Shown: positions 27,104 to 34,979 of the stretch, one piece after another | Position numbering within the stretch: the stretch's first letter is position 1 | Layout of the letters: each line of letters opens with the position of its first letter | Source: Treponema sp. | GTDB lineage: Bacteria; Spirochaetota; Spirochaetia; Treponematales; Breznakiellaceae | DNA: 64,000 nt | Assembly: GCA_009777735.1 (NCBI GenBank) | Contig: WRLF01000005.1 | Span: 62,001 to 126,000 of the forward strand | Reading direction: 5' to 3' | The notes under the pieces: model-generated | What the model was told of the DNA's origin: nothing | Database searches by the model: none | What the model saw: only the letters and a program-made list of their open reading frames with translations | Translations under genes and position numbers: made by a program

Positions 27104-27746
27104 GAAAATCCCTGGGGCATATTTCATTTTTATCCATTGAATATATAAAATCGGAACATGGTTTTCGTGAAAGAAGGAGGCTAAAGGCAAAAGGAGGTAA
27201 TGGTTCAGTGACAAAACAGGAATATTCTTCCGGAACTTCCTCGTCTGCATAGACTAATACAAGTTCATCCGCTGTTCCTGTATTCAGCATTGCAGCCGCT
27301 GCAATTAGACCTGCTTTAATTGAATTGTTTATTGGATAAACGGCAGTATAACCTCCCTTTAAGTCAAGAGCCATAGAAGCCAGTGCCGCAGGAGCGTTAA
27401 ACACGGAAAAGGAAAAAGCTGCCGGTAAAAAACTGCCGCTTTCAATCTGCATTTTGTTTATTTTAAACTGTCTTGAAAGTTCTCCGCGAAAAGAGAGAAA
27501 AATCATTTTTGTTTCTTTCTTTACAGGTAAAATATCATGAACTACCTGTATAGTCATTTTTGAAATTTGACTTAAGCGGCGGCGAAACATTGAATCGGTA
27601 AATTCGATTTTCGGACTTTCGGATGCACAGCTCATTTCCCGTCTGCCTGCAGCCCATTCTTCCCATTCTTTGGCATTTTCCATGCCGGGAGCCCAGGCAG
27701 AAAACCGGGATATGTAAATTTCATTGTGTTTCACGGTTTTTATCAT
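27072..27746 (-). CDS. Beta-ketoacyl synthase-like chain-length factor (ApeC-like)
   Basis: 224 residues, matching the short ketoacyl-synthase-like N-terminal family (PF13723) of aryl polyene and dialkylresorcinol clusters. The sequence FSFSVFNAPAALASMAL sits where true ketosynthases carry the active-site Cys, which is absent, so the protein is probably non-catalytic and sets chain length with the ketosynthase at 25416. The start overlaps the end of the methyltransferase gene by 26 bases, and the two form a minus-strand operon transcribed from the bidirectional promoter at 28.9 kb. Confidence 0.75.
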   Translation of the reverse strand: MIKTVKHNEIYISRFSAWAPGMENAKEWEEWAAGRREMSCASESPKIEFTDSMFRRRLSQISKMTIQVVHDILPVKKETKMIFLSFRGELSRQFKINKMQIESGSFLPAAFSFSVFNAPAALASMALDLKGGYTAVYPINNSIKAGLIAAAAMLNTGTADELVLVYADEEVPEEYSCFVTEPLPPFAFSLLLSRKPCSDFIYSMDKNEICPRDFLKELYLKLFQ

Positions 27747-28860
27747 CCGGCACTATTTTGTAACGCAAAAGCGAATAATCTTTGGAACCATGATTATGCC
27801 TCGTTTCAACTAGTGTAAAGCCTGCCCTTTCAATAGCATTTGTTAGATCATTAAAACGATACATTTTACTGTTTCCGTTTGCCATACAGGTAAAATACAG
27901 AGATATAGCCTGCAGAGAAAACGATGCTGCTTCAAAACGCTGTTTATCCCAGAGAGGCTCAAGAACATAAATGTTTGAATCCGGCCCTGCCGATGCTCTT
28001 ACCTTTTTCATTATGCAGGTTATTTCTTCCGGAGAAAAACAATCCAGGAATTGGCTCATCCAGTAAACATCCGCACCGGTAGGCAAAGCGGTCTCATCGT
28101 TTAGCATATTGCAGGGGAAGACATTTATTCTATCGGAAAAGCCGGCAATGCCGGCATTCTTTTCGGCTACTGCTGTTTGCCCTGGCAGGTCTGCAATGAG
28201 TACTTTAACACTTGGGTCATATTTGCAGCAACATATAGCCCATTTTGCGGTATTCCCGCCAATATCAACTATTTTTTTTGGTTTATGTGAAAATACTATG
28301 GGAAGAGCTTCTTCAAAACTAATATCAGAATAAAAATGATCAAACGCGAACCAGCTTTCTTTTACTCTTTCCGGTAAAGACGAAAGAACCTCATAAATTG
28401 TTTTACCTTCATATCCAAAAACATCAAGCCCCTGCGGTTTTCCTGTTTTTATGGAACGAGTCAATTCAAAAGCGCCTTTGTAGCATACATCATTTGAAAA
28501 ATTAAAATTTACTTTTGTCATTTCATCATCCAAAAGAAAGAAGCCAATTTTACCAAGAATGAAACGGTTATCTTCCTCCGGAGTCTCTTTGCCCGGCAAT
28601 AGCTTTATAATATTCATTCCTAAAGCAACTTCTAATAAAACTTCCGCACCATAAGCGGAAATTCCTGCCGCCGCCGCTGCTTCACTGAGAGAAATGCCAT
28701 TTTCCTTTGATTCGGAAATGATCTGCAAGAGACCTAAATCCAATAAAGCCCGTACAGCCTGAAATGTCAGAGGTGCAAATGCGATTTTCTGGGCTTCATG
28801 TCTTGCATCTACTGCCTTAATATTGTCACAAAAATAGTTATTGCCGGTATATATAGACAT
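27721..28860 (-). CDS. SAM-dependent O-methyltransferase (dimerisation + Methyltransf_2)
   Basis: 379 residues. Residues about 20-110 form a winged-helix dimerisation domain (ALLDLGLLQII..LSEAAAAAGIS). The SAM-binding motif DIGGNTAKWA lies near 200, followed by the acidic strand end VLIADLP. It is the plant-COMT-like type found in carotenoid, anthraquinone and polyene clusters. In aryl polyene pathways a methyltransferase modifies the aryl head group or its ester; which one here is unknown. AGGAAAAAT precedes the ATG, and transcription is predicted to start only seven bases upstream. Confidence 0.8.
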   Translation of the reverse strand: MSIYTGNNYFCDNIKAVDARHEAQKIAFAPLTFQAVRALLDLGLLQIISESKENGISLSEAAAAAGISAYGAEVLLEVALGMNIIKLLPGKETPEEDNRFILGKIGFFLLDDEMTKVNFNFSNDVCYKGAFELTRSIKTGKPQGLDVFGYEGKTIYEVLSSLPERVKESWFAFDHFYSDISFEEALPIVFSHKPKKIVDIGGNTAKWAICCCKYDPSVKVLIADLPGQTAVAEKNAGIAGFSDRINVFPCNMLNDETALPTGADVYWMSQFLDCFSPEEITCIMKKVRASAGPDSNIYVLEPLWDKQRFEAASFSLQAISLYFTCMANGNSKMYRFNDLTNAIERAGFTLVETRHNHGSKDYSLLRYKIVPDDKNRETQ

Positions 28861-28873
28861 ATTTTTCCTGTAT

Positions 28874-28945
28874 ATTCTATCGAAAATAATACCATTAGGT
28901 CAATATCCCGACATATTGACCTAAAATATAAAAGCTACATATAAT
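28874..28945. promoter_or_regulatory. Bidirectional promoter with shared palindromic operator
   Basis: A perfect inverted repeat, TTAGGTCAATAT (28895-28906) and ATATTGACCTAA (28913-28924), is separated by six bases. Each arm contains TTGACC, which serves as -35 for one direction. Plus: TTGACC 28916-28921, 18 bases, TATAAT 28940-28945. Minus: TTGACC 28903-28898, 18 bases, TAGAAT 28879-28874. Predicted starts are 28952 (lyase) and 28867 (methyltransferase). A dimeric regulator bound at the centre would control both operons together. Confidence 0.7.
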
Positions 28946-28968
28946 AATTACAGAGGTTAGTTTTTTTC

Positions 28969-30495
28969 ATGAAAAGTGTACCGGAAATAGGCCGGGACAG
29001 ACTCACTGTCAACAATCTTGTTACAGCGGTAAAAAAAAATATGGGTGTAAAACTTTGTGATTCACCCGAATTTATCGCTAAAATACAGGCTGGGCCCGCT
29101 TTAATTAACAATATTCTAAAAAAACATGGTGATATGTACGGAGTCACTACCGGTTTTGGCGATTCCTGTACCGAGCAAATTAATCCGGAACATTATCATA
29201 AACTGCCGATTAACTTAACCCGCTTCCACGGCTGTGGTATGGGGGACTATTTCGACAATGAAACTGTCAGGGCTTTGATGATTATCAGACTTAACACGCT
29301 GGCACAAGGTTTTTCCGGTGTAAGCATGGAGCTTTTACAGGTAATTTATTTTTTTATTGAACATGATATTTTACCGCTTGTCCCTCAGGAAGGTTCGGTA
29401 GGCGCTTCCGGGGATCTTACACCTCTTTCATATCTTGCCAGAGCGCTTACCGGAGAACAGCAGGTAATGTACAAAAACACCATCCGTCACTCCGCCGATG
29501 TGCTTGCGGAACTTGGCAGGCAGCCGTATCAATTTTGCCCCAAGGAAGCTCTTGCAATAATGAACGGGACTGCGGTCATGAATGCAGTAGCAGCTCTTGC
29601 TTTTTCCCGGGCTGAATACATAGCGGACCTTGCCTGCCGCATCACCGCAATGAATTCCCTGGCTTTAAAGGGTAATACATATCATTTTCATAAACGTCTT
29701 TTTGAATTGAAACCTCATCCCGGGCAGGCTCTGGCGGCGGAAAAGATACTTGCGGCTCTTCCCTGTTTCCCGTCTTACGATTCCGGGCGTATTCAGGATT
29801 CATACTCAATTCGCTGTGCGCCCCATGTTATCGGGCTGTTTTACGATATGCGCGAAACCCTGCGGAACTATATTGAGACCGAAATGAACAGCGCTAATGA
29901 TAATCCCCTGGTTGATCCCGAAACCCAATCGGTATATCACGGTGGGCATTTCTACGGCGGGCATATCTGTTTTGCCATGGATTCCCTGAAAAATATTATT
30001 GCCAATATTGCCGACCTTTTAGACAGGCAGCTTGCCCTGCTCGTGGACCATAAATACAACCGGGGCCTTCCCCCCAACCTGACCGGCAGCCAGGACAATT
30101 CTTGCAACCACGGCTTCAAAGCGGTGCAAATTGCCGTTTCTGCCTGGACCGCCGAGGCGCTGAAAACCAGTATGCCCATGAGTGTTTTCTCCCGTTCCAC
30201 GGAATGCCATAACCAGGATAAAGTTAGCATGGGGACAATAGCTGCCCGGGACTGCGCGAGAATAAATAAACTAACCACCCAGGTCCTGGCCGCCTCTCTG
30301 CTTGCCGCTTTTCAAGCCCTAACCATCAGGCTTAACAAAGGCGAGCTCATGCTTGAGGACCTGGGGCAGGCAGAAAAAACCTACAACGAAATTGCCGGCT
30401 TTTTCAAACCCCTTGAAGAAGACCGCCCTTTGGAAGAAGACCTCCGCAAAGCCTTGCAGTTAATAGAGGAACGGCATTTTTGCCTGCAACCATGA
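28969..30495 (+). CDS. Aromatic amino acid ammonia-lyase (HAL/PAL/TAL family)
   Basis: 508 residues, the usual length. The Ala146-Ser147-Gly148 triad in GSVGASGDLTPLSYL forms the MIO cofactor by self-cyclisation, and Tyr57 in MYGVTTGFG is the catalytic base. The selectivity loop reads NLTRFHGCGMG, with Phe86-His87 at the two key positions. This is neither the Ser-His of true histidine lyases nor the His-Leu of Rhodobacter TAL. Given the cluster, it probably deaminates tyrosine or phenylalanine to the arylacrylate starter of the polyene. AGAGG stands at the very start of the predicted 17-base leader. The stop overlaps the radical SAM start (ATGA). Confidence 0.88.
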   Translation: MKSVPEIGRDRLTVNNLVTAVKKNMGVKLCDSPEFIAKIQAGPALINNILKKHGDMYGVTTGFGDSCTEQINPEHYHKLPINLTRFHGCGMGDYFDNETVRALMIIRLNTLAQGFSGVSMELLQVIYFFIEHDILPLVPQEGSVGASGDLTPLSYLARALTGEQQVMYKNTIRHSADVLAELGRQPYQFCPKEALAIMNGTAVMNAVAALAFSRAEYIADLACRITAMNSLALKGNTYHFHKRLFELKPHPGQALAAEKILAALPCFPSYDSGRIQDSYSIRCAPHVIGLFYDMRETLRNYIETEMNSANDNPLVDPETQSVYHGGHFYGGHICFAMDSLKNIIANIADLLDRQLALLVDHKYNRGLPPNLTGSQDNSCNHGFKAVQIAVSAWTAEALKTSMPMSVFSRSTECHNQDKVSMGTIAARDCARINKLTTQVLAASLLAAFQALTIRLNKGELMLEDLGQAEKTYNEIAGFFKPLEEDRPLEEDLRKALQLIEERHFCLQP

Positions 30496-31775
30496 AACTG
30501 AAATTAATTTACCCCCGCTGGCACAAATTGCCCGGACAGACTGTTTTTAACCTGCCTCCCCACGGGCCTGTGGTGTTTGCCGCAGCTCTTCCTTCACATG
30601 TGGAAGTTACCTTTATCGATGAGAATGTTCAGGACATGTGCTTTGATGATGACTGCGATCTTGTGGCCATTTCTGTGATGCTCAGTGCCCAGATACAGCG
30701 AGGCTGGGCTATAGCTGACGAGTACCGCCGCCGGGGTAAAAAGGTTATTTTTGGAGGCATTGCTACCATGCTGCATGCCGAAGAAACCATGGAGCATGCG
30801 GACTCGGTGTTTTTGGGCGAAGCTGAAACCCGTATGGAGCAGGTCATTGATGACTGGAAAAATGACCAGCTGCAGCAGGTGTACAATTTCATGTCGCAGC
30901 ATCCGCCGGTTGATGTGGTGGGACCGGCCCGCAGGGATCTGTACAACCGGGAATTGTACAGCCACAAGGGCGTACAGATGGTGGACCTGTTCCATGCATC
31001 CCGTGGCTGCCGTTTTAGCTGTTACCCCTGCGCGGTTTCTTACTTGGGCGGGCGTTCTTTCCGTCCCCGCCCCATGGATAAGGTAATTGAGGAACTGGCA
31101 GGCATTGATAATAACCGGCTCTTTATCGTTGACAATTCGCTGGCCCAGGATTCGCAATGGGAGATGGAATTGTTTAGGGAAATGATTCCCTTCAAAAAAA
31201 AGTGGATCAGCCATACAATTGAGGACGATCCAAAAGTGTTGGAGCTGGCCGCCCGGGCCGGGGCATGGTATGTATACCAGGCTATTTACGATACATCGGA
31301 TTATATAAAAGAACGGGTGAAACGCTACCATGACTACGGCATCGGAGTAGAAGGTACGGTTCTGTTGGGTCTGGACAACCAGACTGAAGATGATATAAAG
31401 CGTCTCATTGACTTCCTTTTGGATATACAACTTGATCTGGCCGAATTTACCGTAATGACCCCTTTTCCGCATACTAAAGCATGGGATGATCTGGCCCGGC
31501 AGGGGCGCATTTTTGACAGGAACTGGGATCATTTTAATGCGGGGCAGGTGGTTTTTACCCCCAAACACATAAGCGCCGAACGTCTTCAGGAACTGTACGA
31601 CGGTGCATGGAAGACATTTTATCACAATGAATCCCAGGAAGAAAAAATGTTCCATCTGTTATACAGCGTGATCAGCCGTGAAATGGATGACGGAACCTAT
31701 CGGCCCCGGAACAGAGCTTTGATTCGCCGGTCCTTTGGCAAGGATCTGACAAAAAAAGGCGAAACAGGTACATAA
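30492..31775 (+). CDS. B12-type radical SAM enzyme
   Basis: 427 residues from the ATG that overlaps the lyase stop. An N-terminal Rossmann-like domain (about 1-120, CDLVAISVMLSAQIQRGW, then VIFGGIATMLHAEE) resembles the cobalamin-binding domain of BchE-type enzymes. Like many such proteins it lacks a base-on His motif. The radical SAM core has CRFSCYPC (CX3CX2C, about 175) for the 4Fe-4S cluster, and continues to about 360. Members catalyse methylation, cyclisation or rearrangement; no reaction can be assigned here. Such a gene is not a standard part of aryl polyene clusters. Translational coupling to the lyase suggests that it acts on the aryl precursor or on an early intermediate. Confidence 0.8.
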   Translation: MKLKLIYPRWHKLPGQTVFNLPPHGPVVFAAALPSHVEVTFIDENVQDMCFDDDCDLVAISVMLSAQIQRGWAIADEYRRRGKKVIFGGIATMLHAEETMEHADSVFLGEAETRMEQVIDDWKNDQLQQVYNFMSQHPPVDVVGPARRDLYNRELYSHKGVQMVDLFHASRGCRFSCYPCAVSYLGGRSFRPRPMDKVIEELAGIDNNRLFIVDNSLAQDSQWEMELFREMIPFKKKWISHTIEDDPKVLELAARAGAWYVYQAIYDTSDYIKERVKRYHDYGIGVEGTVLLGLDNQTEDDIKRLIDFLLDIQLDLAEFTVMTPFPHTKAWDDLARQGRIFDRNWDHFNAGQVVFTPKHISAERLQELYDGAWKTFYHNESQEEKMFHLLYSVISREMDDGTYRPRNRALIRRSFGKDLTKKGETGT

Positions 31776-31777
31776 AC

Positions 31778-32137
31778 ATGCAGGTACCGGAAAAATACTA
31801 CGACGAGCTTTTTCATTTCAAAGGACAGTGGGACATGCCTTCCTGCTGCGGCCTGCGAGTACTCAGGCAGGAAACAACAGTGGTGATTGCCACCGAACTT
31901 TACCAGGACAATCCCGGAACCTCGGTAGCCGCTGCGGGGAAAAGCCTGGCGGAGCAGATATGCCGACAGAAGGGGCTAAATCTCAATGAAATTATGTTTC
32001 TGCAGTGCAACCCTGATACCAGCTCAAAACTTTCATTTTACGACGAGGAGATTTTTGAAGTCGATTTTACCGACGGCCCCGAACCGGTCTACCGGCAATT
32101 GAGTGCAGAGGACATTAAGGAGTTGTTTCCATTTTAA
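31778..32137 (+). CDS. Small conserved-looking protein of unknown function
   Basis: 119 residues, not recognised. It begins two bases after the radical SAM stop, so it is in the same operon. The sequence is soluble, with no signal peptide or membrane helix. A Cys pair occurs in DMPSCCGLRV and two further Cys in EQICRQ and FLQCNP. A C-terminal acidic tail ends in ELFPF. The strand-helix-strand feel (TTVVIATEL, then AGKSLAEQIC, then EIMFLQC) suggests a small alpha/beta fold. It may be a partner or substrate carrier for the radical SAM protein, by position only. It is the last gene before the A+T-rich segment. Confidence 0.6.
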   Translation: MQVPEKYYDELFHFKGQWDMPSCCGLRVLRQETTVVIATELYQDNPGTSVAAAGKSLAEQICRQKGLNLNEIMFLQCNPDTSSKLSFYDEEIFEVDFTDGPEPVYRQLSAEDIKELFPF

Positions 32138-32188
32138 TAGCTAACGAGGCTATTCGGACACACCCGTAACGTACTGCAATGAGTCATC

Positions 32189-32217
32189 TTGACAAAAAGT
32201 CTAAGAATATAAAGAAT
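32189..32217 (+). promoter_or_regulatory. Possible promoter of the A+T-rich operon
   Basis: An exact TTGACA (32189-32194) is followed after 17 bases by AAGAAT (32212-32217), predicting a start near 32224, 15 bases before the glycosyltransferase ATG. A TATAAA at 32208 is spaced too closely (13 bases). The gap 32138-32238 holds nothing else. Confidence 0.4.
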
Positions 32218-32238
32218 GGAAATTCAACTGGATAAAAC

Positions 32239-33018
32239 ATGATTGAAAAGACAATACACTATGTTTGGCTTGGGAACAAAGAAATTCCCGAGAAGCATTA
32301 CGCTTTTATACGCGGCTGGCAGGAGCTTCATCCTGATTGGGAAATAATTAAATGGAGTGAAAATAATTTTGATTGTAAGGGTAATTCCTGGGTTAAAATC
32401 GCAATTGAACAGGGAAATTGGGCGCTTGCCGCCGATGTTATACGAAGTTATGTTCTTTTAAACCACGGCGGTGTTTATCTTGATACCGACGTTGAGCTTT
32501 TCAAATCGCTTAACGAATTAGCCGCCGAAAACGACTTTTTTATCGGATATGAAACGGATTTTTGGTTTGGATGTGCTGTTTTAGGAGCGAAAAAAGGGCA
32601 CAGAATAATGCGTGAAGTGTACGAGAGGTATCTTACCCCCTGTGAAAAACTTAACACCAGTTCAAATATGCTATGTGTTTTGAATTTCAGTTCCTCGATT
32701 AAAAGGCTATATAACCCAAAATTGGACGGAAAGACAAAAAAAATACAGGACAATGCGCTGCTTCTTTCGACAGAATACTTCTTCCCAAAAAACTATATTA
32801 CCCACAGAATAAAAATTACCGAAAATACAATTGCTATGCACCACCTTTCTTCAATATGGTTCTCTTTCGGAAAGCGGATAGGGATAAAAATTGCAAGAGG
32901 TTTGCGTCTAATTCTCGGTAAATTCTTATTTGGCGGCTTTGAAAGAATTGCAAGGATAAACATGCTGGGTAAGCTTAATAGGGAATACAAAAAGAAATGC
33001 CGAAAAAATAAATCATAA
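32239..33018 (+). CDS. GT32-like glycosyltransferase (OCH1/DXD sugar transferase)
   Basis: 259 residues. The N-terminus IEKTIHYVWLGNKEIPEKH and the block ALAADVIRSYVLLNHGGVYLDTDVELFKS (split here: ADVIRSYVLLNHGG, then YLDTDVE with the DXD metal motif near 83) are typical of capsular-type GT32 enzymes that use nucleotide sugars. It has no signal peptide; the C-terminal 60 residues are strongly basic, suiting peripheral membrane contact. In the cluster it may glycosylate the polyene lipid or its head group. It is the first gene of the long A+T-rich plus-strand run. Confidence 0.8.
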   Translation: MIEKTIHYVWLGNKEIPEKHYAFIRGWQELHPDWEIIKWSENNFDCKGNSWVKIAIEQGNWALAADVIRSYVLLNHGGVYLDTDVELFKSLNELAAENDFFIGYETDFWFGCAVLGAKKGHRIMREVYERYLTPCEKLNTSSNMLCVLNFSSSIKRLYNPKLDGKTKKIQDNALLLSTEYFFPKNYITHRIKITENTIAMHHLSSIWFSFGKRIGIKIARGLRLILGKFLFGGFERIARINMLGKLNREYKKKCRKNKS

Positions 33019-33038
33019 GTTTAAATCAGGAACATTTT

Positions 33039-34979
33039 ATGGGAAAATATACCAAAATTATTAAAGAAAATATTTCGGCTATAATAAAATCCGGTAAAAC
33101 ATTAAAAGATGTTTATACCGTCATGTTTTCTCATTCCGACCTTATTGCTTATGAAAGGCTTGTTGATTTTGAAGTTGACGCTGTAACCTACGCGGCGTAT
33201 GATTTGGAGATAAGGGCTTTTGCCGCGTATTTAAAGCATATTTACCCAAATGAAAAATCGGGGTTTATAGGTATCGACCTTGGCAATACACCAAATTTTT
33301 TAATCGCGTTTTGGGGCGTTTTAATGAGCGGTAGCAAACCGTATTTAATAAATTCGTTTTATCCTTCTGAACTAAAAATAAAACTTCTAAATAAACTAAA
33401 TGTCAAAATTGTAATAACGAGCGCGGCCGACTATATTGATTTTACCATTGTAAATATCGATGTTTTTGACAAGAAGTGTCCGCGAATCGCAGATGATTAT
33501 TGGCAAAACGAATTTGCAATTTCCTCTACGCTGACGGGTCTTGAAGCAAAAATATGCGTGTTTGACGGCGAGGCAGTTGTAAATCAAATCCTTAAAACTC
33601 CAAACATTATAAAAACAAATAATTGGCTGATTAGTGATTATCAAAAAAGAATCAAAGTTGCCATGATTTTGCCGCTTTTCCACATTTTCGGAATAATGGT
33701 GAGTTATTTTTGGTTTGCATTTTTCGGGCAAACAATGGTTTTTTTGAAAGACAGTTCACCGGATACTATTAGAGGAACTATAAACAGGCACAAAGTAACG
33801 CATATTTTTGCACCGCCGATTCTTTTTCACAAATTATATAAAGGTATAATGAACGGTATTTTACAGGAAAGTAAAAAGAGGAAGAATGATTTCAAATTAG
33901 GGATTAAATTTGCTTTTTTCTTACAAAATATATTTCCTTTGTTAGGTGTTATGGTTTCCAGAAGACTTTTTAAAGATGTACTTGTTGCCTCGTTTGGAAT
34001 GTCACCGAGGTTTATGATTTCTGGAGGAGCACATATAGACAGTGAGGCACATAAAATAATTAATTGTATCGGCTACCCTCTTTTTAACGGTTACGGAACG
34101 ACGGAAACGGCTATTACGGGAGCAAATTTTTCATTGAAAATAAGCAAAAGAACAAACGGATCAATAGGGAATCCGTTTAAAAATATCACCTACACTTATG
34201 ATGAGGATGAAACATTGATTGTTTCGAGCGACTCTAATTGCAAAAGAATCATCTCACTGGACAGCTTACCGCCGAACACCAATTCTATAAACGAAGAGGA
34301 AAGTGCCGGGCATTGCATTAAAACAAATGATTTAGTTAAAATAATAAACGGCAGGCTTTTTGTTGTCGGACGAAAAAGTGATCTGTATGTTGGTGAAAAC
34401 GGTGAAAATATCAGTCCTGATACAATTCAAAACAATTTAAATGTAAAAAGTGCAAACAGATTTTGTGTTTTAGAAATAGATAAAAAACTTTCTGTTGTTT
34501 TGGAATATAATAATAATATACCATGTGAAATAATTCATAATGAAATTGAATATATAAAGAATACATTGGCAAATATTTCAAACGGGCATTATGTTAACGA
34601 TATTTTTATAACGTATGAACCTATTTCAAGTCTTAATGCAATTAAAGTCTCGCGTGCGCTCCTTAGAAAAAAAATTGATGAAGGCGATGTTATATTAAAT
34701 GATTATAGAAAGCTAAAAATCAATGAAAATGCGCAAAAAAACGTACATGATGATAAAACAATGTCGGTAATTAAGCAGTCATTTAAAAAGGCAGCGGATA
34801 CTGACGCAGATATTCAGTCAAATGATGACTTTTTTTTGGATTTAGGAGGAGACAGCCTTGACTATTTCTCGCTTATTTGTGAGCTTGAAAGTATTTTTAA
34901 TATTAAATTTAATCTTGAAAAGAACAAAAGCCTTCGTACTCCGGATAAATTTTATGAATATTTAAAGGAACTACTGTGA
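33039..34979 (+). CDS. Acyl/aryl-AMP ligase fused to an acyl carrier protein
   Basis: 646 residues. Residues 1-540 are an ANL-superfamily adenylating domain: HIFGIMVSYFW, SGGAHIDSE, NGYGTTETA and GRKSDLYVGENGENISP are clear, and NAIKVSR carries the C-terminal catalytic Lys. The phosphate loop is degenerate: where SGTTGxPK is expected it reads STLTGLEAK, with G and T replaced and one extra residue. Residues about 565-646 are an ACP with Ser606 in DLGGDSLDY for phosphopantetheine. The fusion would load a starter acid on its own ACP, if active. It overlaps the next gene by four bases. Confidence 0.82.
   Translation: MGKYTKIIKENISAIIKSGKTLKDVYTVMFSHSDLIAYERLVDFEVDAVTYAAYDLEIRAFAAYLKHIYPNEKSGFIGIDLGNTPNFLIAFWGVLMSGSKPYLINSFYPSELKIKLLNKLNVKIVITSAADYIDFTIVNIDVFDKKCPRIADDYWQNEFAISSTLTGLEAKICVFDGEAVVNQILKTPNIIKTNNWLISDYQKRIKVAMILPLFHIFGIMVSYFWFAFFGQTMVFLKDSSPDTIRGTINRHKVTHIFAPPILFHKLYKGIMNGILQESKKRKNDFKLGIKFAFFLQNIFPLLGVMVSRRLFKDVLVASFGMSPRFMISGGAHIDSEAHKIINCIGYPLFNGYGTTETAITGANFSLKISKRTNGSIGNPFKNITYTYDEDETLIVSSDSNCKRIISLDSLPPNTNSINEEESAGHCIKTNDLVKIINGRLFVVGRKSDLYVGENGENISPDTIQNNLNVKSANRFCVLEIDKKLSVVLEYNNNIPCEIIHNEIEYIKNTLANISNGHYVNDIFITYEPISSLNAIKVSRALLRKKIDEGDVILNDYRKLKINENAQKNVHDDKTMSVIKQSFKKAADTDADIQSNDDFFLDLGGDSLDYFSLICELESIFNIKFNLEKNKSLRTPDKFYEYLKELL

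Noticed and set aside
28895..28924. Palindrome at 28.9 kb as a transcription terminator
   Set aside because: It is not followed by a T run and lies between two start sites with its arms as -35 boxes, so an operator fits better.
30594..31655. 353-residue open frame on the minus strand
   Set aside because: It is fully antisense to the radical SAM gene, has no family features and no ribosome-binding site, and mirrors the codon pattern of the real gene.
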